From Diospyros lotus (lineage: Eukaryota; Streptophyta; Magnoliopsida; Ericales; Ebenaceae), in assembly GCF_014633365.1 (NCBI RefSeq), contig NC_068348.1:12294311-12358310 (forward strand): a stretch of DNA of 64,000 nucleotides, in the 5' to 3' direction. The translations under genes were made by a program, and so were the position numbers. How positions within the stretch are numbered: the stretch's first letter is position 1; each line of letters opens with the position of its first letter. The notes under the pieces are model-generated. The model made no database searches, had not been told where the DNA came from, and saw nothing but the letters and a program-made list of their open reading frames with translations. Positions 11,695 to 20,794 of this stretch are shown piece by piece.

Positions 11695-12300
11695 GCCATT
11701 CGAATGAGTCTTCAGAAGATATTCAAATATGAAGCAAATCAGAAGGAAGCTGTTGAATCATTCAAATACATCATTTGAACATTCGAATATGCAAGATATC
11801 GGGTATGTTTCGGATAAGCTTGGCCTAATTCGAATAAGAAGCAACAAAAATCAAGGACTCCAGGTAAAATTGTGCATATTCGAATGAAGGCCAAGTCATT
11901 CGAATGAGCTGAAAATGAGAAGAAATTCAAATAAACATATCGTATGGAAGCAATGAAGATATATCCGAATGAAGACCAAGTCATTCGAATGTAATTGAAG
12001 AAGAAAGAAAATCTATTCGAATGAAGGCTGAGTAATTCGAATAAGAAGCATCGCAAAAACTCCAAATTCGAATACTTCCCAAGTCATCCGAATGCTATGA
12101 AGAAGTCAAGCGGAAAATTAGAAATCCATTCGAATGAAAGTACTATTGCATTCGAATGACTGAGAAAATCACCGTGTAAGGAACAGTAAAATGTGAAATT
12201 CATTCGAATAGGATTGAAATTCATTCGAATGACCCAAGCTGCCAAAGAAATCTCAGCACGCATTCGAATATCTCTGCTAGCATATTCGAATGAGCATCCG
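11695..12300. repeat. Array of the palindromic word ATTCGAAT
   Basis: About 20 copies of CATTCGAATGA or close variants (ATTCGAATAAG, TCCGAATGAAG) lie between 11695 and 12300, at 15-60 bp spacing. The core TTCGAA is a perfect palindrome. The words between copies are not repeated, so this is not an ordinary tandem repeat. Confidence 0.85.
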
Positions 12301-14996
12301 AACAAAAATCTGACATGCGCAAATAAACACAGTGGCTCTGAGGTAAATTCAACCAACTTTTTGAACAACTTTTCATCAAGTGGTCCCCACTTCCATGAGT
12401 CGTAAGCTTAAAAAGGAACCAACATTCTTTGGAATCAAAGGTTGGAGAGAACAGAGGATACTCAGAAAAAAACACAAAAAGACGAAGATCATTGGAAAGT
12501 GGAGAGTCTTTTCATTCTGTCTGTTTCTTTCGCTTTAGTTCTTGTCTGTATTTTTAAAACGAATAGCACTTCAGTTACTTTTGTAGTTCTTGCTAGTTCT
12601 GAGCTTTTGTATTACAAGTCCATTTTAATTTCTGTTTCAAGTTGTAGTTCATTTCAGTAATCAATACAGCAGTAGTTTATCTAATTCTTATCGTTTGATC
12701 CAATTTATTTTCTTTGTGAATTTCGTATTCATCCGTTGAGATTAGTTTTAGTCGTGCACTTCCTATGAAGATGTGTGGCTAATTCGATTCTTGGGTTAAG
12801 GCAAAGACGGTGCCCAAAGCCACTGATGAATCAATATAGCAGAACTCCATATGTCAAAGTAACCAAAGCAAAGGTAGTTTGGGAAATGTTATTAACGAAA
12901 ACCTCAGGCTTGGATTGGTTTGTACGCCTAACTTAGAGTTCTCATGCCATGTATGGGGGTTGCTTGACCTGAAAACGTTCTCATACCCAAGCCCCGAGCA
13001 ATTATTTTGTCAAAACATTATTTATACACTGATTTATGACAACTGCTTAATATAGAGTCTCCATGCCATGTATGGAGGTTGGTTGAACAAAGAGTTATCA
13101 TCATCTCAGTAGTACATTTAATGGTTGAAAACCCAAGCTATTTGAGCTCCTAGTTACATCACAGAAAGCTATATGGTAAATCAGTTGGGTTTGACACCAG
13201 ATCTGTCTTGACCTAAGACCTCTCCATATCCAGATTACAGTCATATCACATTTGGTTTGATCTCATTTTATTATTTCATTAATCAAAAGAACTGGTGTGG
13301 TTATCTCCTTCCATGAGTAATCTCCCTGTGAGTCGACCCGGTCTTACCCGGAAAAATTACATATAAATTTTCTGCTACAATCACACTCGTGCACTGGTGA
13401 GTCTAAACGCCTCATCCTTTCTGTGAACATAAATAGTTGCTAAATCAGCTGACTTAGTGAAAGAAAAATACAAAAAGTGATAAATGCAGGGTGAGCGATG
13501 CAGCAAGTTTCATCTTCTAAGGCAAGTTTTCTTCCTTATTGTTTCATATGCAAGATCTTATTCTTCTTCTCATTATAATTGTGCGAGTTCTTCAACCTTA
13601 TTTCTATCTTAGAAGGCTTGTTCCCTTCAATTTTAAGTTTTTGCTCTTAATTTTGGATTCACTGACCATGTTGTGTTCTTTGGCCTATACCTCCTTATGT
13701 TTATATCCAAATTGAGATCCATTTATTGGGTTGTAAACTAGACATCTTAAGCTTAAGCTTCATTTTAGACACAAGAATTGAATTTTTTTGATTAAGATTT
13801 GAGCTCGTGATAGCCCTATAAATCTATACTAAGATATAGAAATTTTACTACTTTTGAGTAATTTAATCTTGCTATGGTTTTAGGGTATAACTCTCTATGG
13901 TTATATTCGATTCAAGATCCATTTGTTTTTGTATAAATTAGACTCGATAAGATTTATTTATTTTTTTTTGAATTTTTTGTTACATTTTGAGCCTACAGAA
14001 GCCTTGTTAATTCTTGCCCAGAATCTAAAAATTTTTTGCTCTATTTTCAGATAATCTGTCCTTACTTCAATTTTTAGGGTATAAATCTCTTTGGTTATAT
14101 CTAATTGGCGATCTGTTTGATTCATTATAAACTAGACATCATAGGCTTCGGTTTGATACAAGATTTGAAATTTTTGGTTATGATTTGGACCCATAACAAA
14201 CTTGTTGAATTCTATCTAAACTTCTGAAATTTTGCTATTACAAATTCTGCCTTGTTTTGGTCTTTCTGGAATATCTCCTTGTGATTATTTCCAATTCTGG
14301 ATCTGGTTGTTGTTTCAGAAACTAGAGATCAGAAACTTTGATTTGATATATGATTTATGATATTTGACTAAGATATAAGCCCGAATAGGCCCTTAATGTT
14401 AAACTTCAAAATTTGAAAATTTTCTATAATTTTGCCTACTTAATCCTTTTATGTTAGCTATTCTTTCTATAATTGAGGTGATATCCCTTGATCATTTTTC
14501 TTAAATACTTGAAGTATTTTATTCAAAAGCCTTAAAAAGGGTTTCGATTCACCCTATATTCCTTAAGGAATGACACATTTCTTGATTAGGGTCTAGAGTT
14601 ATGCAATATTTGGTATTTCTTGCATGTATAAATTTTGATTTCTTAAGATTATTATAGGGGGTAAAATATACAATGAATATAGGTTGGGCATTTCTATAAG
14701 TATGATATGAGATTTTTCTTAATCATTGAAGATTGACATGAAATTGGGATATGCTTATGTGATGCATGATTATATTGATTTGCACACTTATTATTTTTCG
14801 CGTCGACAATGTTCGTGGGTGAGAAAAGAATATCCTATGAGCGCCTGACGCAGGTGAGGTGGCTATCAACCTGGTAGGTGAGGCTCAAATTGTTATCGCT
14901 TGTTGATGTATTTTTATGATGAATATATATTCATGTATGGATATATTAGCCATGGAAGCCTTGGGAATTATGTGGAAAATTCCTTACTATTGGTGC

Positions 14997-16503
14997 TGTT
15001 GGAAATGTATGCCCTAAAGACATGTTTTGTTTAATTTATGGTAATGATGTTTCTTTTATTCAGTTCATGGCACATATATTATTTGCATTTAATTGTTGGA
15101 AAAGTGTCCATACTATTAAGTAAGTGATTCGTGTAATGGGTCGTTCTTCACAGTTAGGCATGAATCATGGGTACTTAATAAGCAAGAAAAATATTACTCT
15201 TGATCTTTTGATAGAACTGGGCATTCTATCATGATAAGATCATTGTGCAATAGATCCTAATGGAGGACGGCTTGCTTTAGCCAGTAAACAGTCCATTTAC
15301 TCTAATTGTACAAGCGCATTTGGAATGCGTAGAGTGGACCTGTGATAGAAGCTAATGACAAAGTACTAATTATCATGGAGCTAGTCTATCACTGTTACTA
15401 CGTGGACGAGTACTCTAATACTTGAGTATTAGTTGGTGGTCTAGTGAACCTAGAGCTATATTCTTAGATTCATTGTAGGTGAGGTCTATCAAAGATCAAT
15501 ATCCTTTTGAGTTGGGAGTATGGTTTCTAATTAGCTAAGACAGACTAATACAAGATAGTTTCTGTGATTCACCCCCTTGTGATTGTCCAAGAATAATCAA
15601 ATAATCCAGGGCCCTGGGAACGTGACTTAAGAGTGTGTGCTTCTGGGTAGCTCCCAGTGATAAGCAAGTACATTTAAGTAGTCACGGATTATTGGACTAG
15701 TGATCTAAGGATGGTAGAAATCATTTAGAGAGGTGTTAGTACATTATTCCTTTCTAAATGATGGGTGTTACACAGAGGGGTATTTTCGTCATTACACTAG
15801 TAGATCAAAGACATGGCACATGCAAAATTATTCGTGGGGTCAGTGTTACCATATGGTGATAGTTGGAACACTTAGAATGACAAAATATAGCTACTAGGTA
15901 GCAGGGATATTTTGGTCATTTTAGTAGCCGTGAATAATTTTTCTTTTGGTCCCCGGGGTAGCTTGATGTAACTCATGTATTTTTTAATACATTTGGCTTG
16001 TTGGGTGAATTACATTGAGAGATAATTATTTTATTCAGGATGGTCCATAATTAATTGGGCTAGAATAAAATAATAGTTCATTAGTTTAATTAATTAATTG
16101 GGCTAACCCAATTAGAAAATTAATTAAATGGACTTGGCCCATTAGGGTTTGGCCCACTAGGGTTTTAACCCTAGGGTTCTCCCTATATATATCTCTCTTT
16201 GATTGTTTTTCATCCAAGGTCGTTTTTGCTCTTCTTCACCAAAAGAGAGGCCACGAGTTCGAGTCATACTCCGGAAGATCGAAAGGGTGCTTTTGAGTTC
16301 TAATGCGAAGGAGCCGAAGGATTGCAGGACAGCCGTCGTCTCCACCACGCGAAGAAGCTCCCGCTCATCTTGCTCCTGTCGCTCCATTCCGTCCGGTAAT
16401 CCACCGCAAAAGTAAGTCTCTTAGATTCTAATCAATACGAGGAACAGTTTTGATTTTAAACCGCTTCCGTTGCATGCTATGTTTCCTCGTTAATGATCCT
16501 TCA
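14997..16503 (+). mobile_element. Solo LTR, 1507 bp, in the Gyp-A 3' LTR
   Basis: It begins TGTTGGAAATGTATGCCC and ends ATGATCCTTCA. The perfect target duplication GGTGC is at 14992-14996 and 16504-16508. The intact 5' LTR reads TTGGTGTATGTGCATGAG across the same site. No coding region is present. A TATA box at 16183-16193, preceded by AGGGTTT/AACCCTA words, gives plus orientation. The TGTTGGAAATGTATGCCC start resembles long copia LTRs, but I cannot assign the family. Confidence 0.9.
16183..16193 (+). promoter_or_regulatory. TATA box of the 1507-bp solo LTR
   Basis: CTATATATATC lies about 320 bp before the LTR end. It is preceded within 55 bp by repeated telo-box-like words (TTAGGGTTT, TAGGGTTTTAACCCTAGGG at 16158-16176). 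This is a typical plant core promoter layout, inferred to drive the LTR transcript. Confidence 0.5.
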
Positions 16504-17059
16504 GGTGCATGTGCATGAGCATGGAAATAACTACATGGTATGTGTAATAATCACGACATGGGAAATGGACGTAAATGGAAAACTTATGAGTCATGTTATA
16601 CTAATATTTTCTCATGGAGTTGTTTACTCTATCTTGATTATCCATGCCTTTAATTCTATATTCTCATGCTTTATAAATATACTTGCTAAGTCTTATGGCT
16701 CACCTTATTTATTCTGATGTCATTCAAGTAAAGGTAAAGTAGTGGTTGAGGGCGAGTCTAGTGGGACTAGAACCCAGGGTTAATGGTGTATAGAGATCTC
16801 TCAGATTAGATGGTCCATGTTAGTGTTTGTGAAGAGGGCATGTGTGAGAAATTTTATGTTGTAAAATTTGTTGGTGCCGTTATATTTCATTTTGTATAGG
16901 CCATAGTGCCAAGATGTTGTAAACTTTTATATTGGCTTACGTTGAATTTATCTAAGGATATTAATGCGGTGTTGTATGTTATTGTTTTATATCATCCTTG
17001 TGATGATCTCATTTTGGATATCCTATACTAGCAGGATTATTTGGGAATAGGTCACTACA

Positions 17060-17180
17060 ATGAGAGTCGGGGAATACAAGGGTCCCGGACCGCTCACGGT
17101 CGAAAACCCAAGGTTCTCCGACCCCAAACCGGGGTTCTCCCCGTTGATGGTCATGGCTACCATGACTGCAACCATGTGTG
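17060..17180. other. GC-rich hairpin cluster next to Gyp-A
   Basis: Four short stem-loops lie within about 90 bases: GGTCC-c-GGACC (17081-17091), GACCG-ctca-CGGTC (17088-17101), CGGGG-ttct-CCCCG (17130-17143) and GTCATGG-cta-CCATGAC (17150-17166). The first two overlap and are therefore alternatives. The stretch is GC-rich in an AT-rich neighbourhood and starts right at the Gyp-A end. No open frame or known element was recognised. Confidence 0.7.
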
Positions 17181-18930
17181 TTTGCTTCCATAAATTACTA
17201 GATTGTTGTGCATGTTCTTCATTAGGGATACATACAAGTTGATACAAATACTTTTTGAAAAGTAATGAGGAGAAAGATTTGGAAGACATATGTTATCGAC
17301 ACATTTTTTTGTAAATTATACATATTTTGAAAAGATTTAACCCACTTTTTTATGTATGACAATATAATATATGTTTTTCTTATATAGTTATAATTTGATG
17401 TCAGTAGTACTAACTTGTGTATTTTATTTTTTTTAGATTATAGAGTCTTGGTTGTTGCGTATTATTTGATATTTAATTTTTCTTTATATTTGATTTATTT
17501 AGAATTGTAAAATACAAATTGATATTTAATTATTGAATACAAGCTAATATGTAGAATACAGACAGGTATGTAGAATACTTACTGGTAGAGCACTTACTGA
17601 TGTGCTTTATTATATAGATAAATAATTTTTTTCTTTTTAATTTTTATTTTTGTTCAGCATTTACAATTTTTTTTTTACTTGCTCTTATATTTTAATTTGT
17701 AATATTGGTGAATATTATAAATCTTATATATTTATTTCTTATTTGAGTTTTGTAGAGTATTTAATACATACAAAATTATTACAATTTTTTCTTAAATTTT
17801 AACATAATATATATAAATTATAATTATATTTTAATTTTAATTTTATTTATGTCGTGTCTTTGCATACATACACTAATATATATATATATATATATGCTAT
17901 GCGTGCTGGGGCCTTCCTTCTCCTAAATCCCTTCTCCCTTCCTCACATATTATTATTATTATATATATATATATATATGAAGCGCTGGAGCCCTAGCCCA
18001 AGTCTCCAATCTCACGCCCCTACCACCAATATTATATAAATAAATAATATTATAATATATAATATATAATATATTATTAATTTTAAAATTAACTTTATAA
18101 TATTTTTTATGCCAAAATCTTCGAAATAATATCTTTTATTGGGTTCTTATAAAAAGAGATTAAAATAATGTAAAATTCATATAAATATATATTTTATGTA
18201 AAAAAAATAACAGAAGATTAAAATAAAAATTAGATAAAAATATATATATAATTAAGTCCCATCAAAGAGAATGGAGTAATCTTAAGTCCACTAAAATTAA
18301 AACTTTTACAGATAATGTTCATATTTTTCAGTTGCCTCAGAAACTTTTCACCACTCCTGACTCCTCTGAGATTTTGAATCTCCAAAAAACTCTTTTGCTC
18401 CCCAAAAAATAAACACTTTGAGATAAAATGACTTTCTCACAATCTCATACTGAAATTACCATTTTTCTACGAAAGCAACCCTTTATTCTAAAACTCAAAA
18501 TAGCCAATGGCTTTGCACGAGCTTACTGCATTTCTCAATCATGGAAACCAATGAGTCCTAAATCCACGAAGCTTATGGCTATTGTTGAAAGTAACGGAGT
18601 AGCGATTCACTTAGATAGTTTGACAACGAGACTTAGGATTCCACTACACCCTTTTGGGATGCAATTTTTGAAAAAAGAGATGGTGGTGGTGTCGGCCCAA
18701 TTGCATTCAAATAGTTAGACTGTGCTAATGAGATTTTTAAAAACATAAAAACATCATTTATAATTTAAACTAAGAAAATGTGATTTTATATTATTATTTT
18801 CCTACAAATTTGGAGGATTGATTGAGATTTTCCGATGGAAAGAAAAGTTGGTGTGTGAGTGAATTCAGTGACGGACGTAAACTACTTTACCTTATATTCA
18901 ATCGGTCTTTTTTCTTATCTCTTAACATAG
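17181..18930. other. AT-rich intergenic spacer with TA microsatellites
   Basis: Very AT-rich. (TA)n tracts lie near 17875-17895 and (TAT)n/(TA)n at 17950-17978. A 96-codon plus-strand frame at 18428-18718 resembles nothing I know and is not called as a gene. Otherwise I see nothing in this stretch. Confidence 0.6.
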
Positions 18931-19269
18931 ATGGGCAGAGTTAGAATTTTTTAATTAAGGGGGGCTTCAAAAAAAAATTTCATGCACTGATGACTTGCTA
19001 TTATCACATAAGTTTGATTTTTCTTGACTTTTCTTAAAAATAAGGCTAAAATGTCAAATTATTTAAAAGAAAAGGATTTTCTTAAAAATAAGGCTAAAAT
19101 GTCAAGTTATTTAAAAGAAAAGGGTCTACAGTAGAGGGGGCAATAAACTCGGGGGTGGGATTGGGGTTGAGCTGTTGGGGTGGAGGGTTTGGAAAAAATT
19201 TAATATTTTTTAAAATTAAAAAGTCTATTTTTAAAAGAAAGTCTCCCTGCCCGTGGACTAGATCCGCCC
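18931..19269. mobile_element. Possible MITE (hAT-like ends) upstream of the Nudix gene
   Basis: The left end GGGCAGAGTTAG (18933-18944) and the inverted right end GGGCGGATCTAG (complement of 19258-19269) match at 9 of 12 bases. The interior is short and non-coding. GGGGCGGA-type ends are common in plant hAT-related MITEs. No clear target duplication was seen, so the call is tentative. Confidence 0.35.
19033..19123 (+). repeat. 48-bp tandem duplication
   Basis: CTTAAAAATAAGGCTAAAA begins at 19033 and again at 19081; the following bases match apart from one A/G difference to about 19123. It lies inside the possible MITE, about 210 bp upstream of the first coding exon. Confidence 0.85.
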
Positions 19270-19330
19270 CTAAATTGATACGGGTACATTCACGGTAACG
19301 AGACCTCATATCGAGGATACTCATCAAACG

Positions 19331-19596
19331 ATGACGCTTCATCATCGGGTTCTTCGCTCCTCCTCTCGCTTCATGTCTGTGCTACCACTAGTATGCAGGC
19401 TCTCGAAGCCCAAGAACAACTTCAACTTAGATTTCTTGGTTTTTGCTCCGATCCTCCGGTCAACACCACTCAGAAATTCGATCTGCACCTGCACGAAAAT
19501 GTCGACCCAACTCACTCACACCATCAACCTGCCGGGTCAATTCGGTGAACCCGTTCGGATCGTCGCTGCCCCTGGTCTTTCCGATTCTGACTTCAG
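19331..19596 (+). CDS. Probable Nudix hydrolase 14 (ADP-sugar diphosphatase), exon 1
   Basis: Exon 1 has 88 codons plus 2 bases. Residues about 57-88 (MSTQLTHTINLPGQFGEP, VAAPGLSDSDFR) match from memory the N-terminal region of plant NUDT14-type Nudix hydrolases, plastid enzymes that split ADP-sugars. Residues 1-56 are rich in Ser, Arg and Leu and poor in acids, as in a plastid transit peptide. I chose the ATG at 19331 because it keeps this leader; other in-frame ATGs are at 19373 and 19499. The next exon needs an AG|G junction, which puts the donor at 19597 as GCCAGT, a GC rather than GT donor. The catalytic Nudix box would lie in later exons, which I do not find. Identity is recognised by eye only. 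Confidence 0.68.
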
Positions 19597-19868
19597 GCCA
19601 GTAGTTCCTCATTCCCCTTTTCGCCTTCCCAATTAATTTTATTAATATCTTTCATTTTTATGCGTATATATGGATATTTAGTGTGTGTGTGTCTTATGAA
19701 AAATTTCTGAATTTTTTTTGTATGCCTAATTTATATGAAAAGTTTTGGATAGAGTTTAGGTATATGTATAGCAGGCGTCTGATGTAGAGAGTTGGGTTTT
19801 ATGAGAATTTTTTTTTTTTGTTTTTCTTTGTGTAACTTAGGATCATGTAAACTGTATATGGGTTGCAG

Positions 19869-19974
19869 GACGGCTATTGAATCCTCTTTGTTCAAGCAGT
19901 GGTTGAAGAATATACAAACTGAAACCGGTTTACTGGCTAATGGTGCCATGTCCTTGAAACAAGTACTTATTCAG
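19869..19974 (+). CDS. Probable Nudix hydrolase 14, exon 2
   Basis: After the acceptor GGTTGCAG (ends 19868), one base completes an Arg codon and 35 codons follow: TAIESSLFKQWL, ETGLLANGAMSLKQVLIQ. This is the expected continuation of exon 1 in the NUDT14-type family. The donor GTATTG begins at 19975, in phase 0. In the family the next residues lead to the Nudix domain, but no such exon was seen up to 64000. Gyp-B starts 366 bases after this donor, so the following intron carries a 16.5-kb nested insertion, or the gene is truncated here. Expression cannot be judged from sequence. Confidence 0.7.
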
Positions 19975-20269
19975 GTATTGAAGAGTTGCAATTATTGAAA
20001 CAAGTTCACAACTGGTACTTTTTGCTGTAAAATTAGTTGTTCCAGTACTCCCAATTAATGTTATTGGAACATGGGAGGTAAGAAACCAGAATATATTTTG
20101 TAGCTGAATTAGGAACGCAGAGGTGTTGAACTGACTGAAAGAAATTTCACACGCATTGCAAATATCCTTCTTAATTGTTTTGAAAAGCTTCTTAGAATAG
20201 GGATTCCTAAGACACATCAAATCCCAACCGGGTCTCCTATTTCAGTAATATCTACTTCCTTTTGTCAGT

Positions 20270-20322
20270 GTCATCTCATAGTAACTTTTTTTTTTTTTTG
20301 TAAATAGTCATCTCATGGTAAC
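20270..20322. repeat. 16-bp direct repeats flanking a poly-T tract
   Basis: GTCATCTCATAGTAAC (20270-20285) and GTCATCTCATGGTAAC (20307-20322) flank 14 T and GTAAATA. This has the form of a target duplication around the bare poly-A end of a severely 5'-truncated LINE or SINE on the minus strand. It lies 19 bases left of Gyp-B. Confidence 0.5.
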
Positions 20323-20340
20323 TTAGAACTTTGAAGATCA

Positions 20341-20764
20341 TGTCACAGTCCTAGGCAACAGTGACAATGAGATACCCTGGGCTCGGTGGTTTGGAAGGAA
20401 AATGACAAGAGAGTCGAGTGAGAAGGTGGAAAGAATAGAGGGTTAGAGAGAATTGAGGGATGCGAGAGAGAGTGATAGAGAGAAACAGAATGATTTTGTA
20501 TTCAATCTTTTCATACCCTTCTCCCGTGGAATGGGAGTAGTACGTATAGGCGCACGGAGTGAGAGTGGATGTAGCGGATCCTTCCCTCCCCAGCGGTTAC
20601 AACAGAATGTTTTGTCTTTTTCTAAGGCCTTTACACGTGGCCTCCTATAGTTAACATAATCTGTTAGCTAGAATATAAATGCAATAAGGAAAATATAGCA
20701 GTACATATTTAAACAAATAGAAATAAGACTGAAATTAAATGTAAAAGTAGCCATAGCCGTGACA
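20341..20764 (-). repeat. Gyp-B 3' LTR
   Basis: 424 bp, TGTCACAGTCC...GCCGTGACA in plus orientation, with short TGTCAC/GTGACA inverted ends. Matches 36381-36817 with about 20 substitutions and small indels. Confidence 0.92.
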
Positions 20765-20766
20765 AT

Positions 20767-20779
20767 TCCCCCCCCCCCC
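20767..20779 (-). other. Gyp-B polypurine tract
   Basis: A run of 12 C on the plus strand (20768-20779), a G run on the coding strand, directly before the 3' LTR. Confidence 0.7.
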
Positions 20780-20794
20780 GAACATTTCTTGTCC

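Larger units (their letters stand above)
9705..13505. mobile_element. Solo LTR-like insertion (own length ~2.0 kb) in the Gyp-A 3' LTR
   Basis: Comparison with the uninterrupted 5' LTR (GGGTTTCAT at about 708-716) shows this block is extra. It begins TG, ends CA and is flanked by GGTTT (9700-9704) and AGTTT (13506-13510), a target duplication with one mismatch. Removing the inner LTR at 9738-11524 and its duplicated GTTAT leaves about 2.0 kb with no coding capacity. It is rich in the word ATTCGAAT (11695-12300). Near its right end it has a GTGAGTCGACCCGGTCTTACCC block, a type of sequence I associate with gypsy LTR or leader ends. Confidence 0.6.
470..17059 (+). mobile_element. Gyp-A: degenerate Ty3/gypsy element (Del/Tekay-like), with nested insertions
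   Basis: Two long direct repeats (470-2730 and the interrupted 9458-17059) flank a gag-protease-RT-RNase H-integrase remnant in gypsy order. A tRNA-Met primer site follows the first LTR and a purine tract precedes the second. The integrase core motif MDFVMGL..TTKGHDAIWV suggests the Del/Tekay group of chromoviruses; the C-terminal chromodomain is missing. The LTRs differ by well over 10 percent in the parts I compared, so the insertion is old. No target duplication is visible because family L sequence abuts the left end; the right flank is ATGAG. All genes carry stops. Confidence 0.9.
9458..17059 (+). repeat. Gyp-A 3' LTR, interrupted by foreign LTRs
   Basis: The segments 9465-9704, 13506-14996 and 16509-17059 align in order with the 5' LTR and sum to about 2.28 kb, against 2.26 kb for the 5' copy. 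The gaps are insertions at 9705-13505 and 14997-16503. The start could be TGAATTATG at 9458 or the shared TGTGTGTG at 9465. It ends GTCACTACA like the 5' LTR. Confidence 0.85.

Noticed and set aside
16157..16415. Ser/Arg-rich open frames in the 1507-bp solo LTR
   Set aside because: They lie downstream of the LTR TATA box in a region bounded by a target duplication; most likely the transcribed leader of the LTR, with no known domain.
17051..17060. CACTA transposon terminus (CACTACAA) beginning at the Gyp-A right end
   Set aside because: The same CACTACA ends the Gyp-A 5' LTR at 2730, so it belongs to the LTR; no matching inverted TTGTAGTG end was found nearby.
18428..18718. 96-codon open frame as a host gene
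   Set aside because: No motif recognised, no second exon or promoter evidence, and the flanks are AT-rich spacer with microsatellites.
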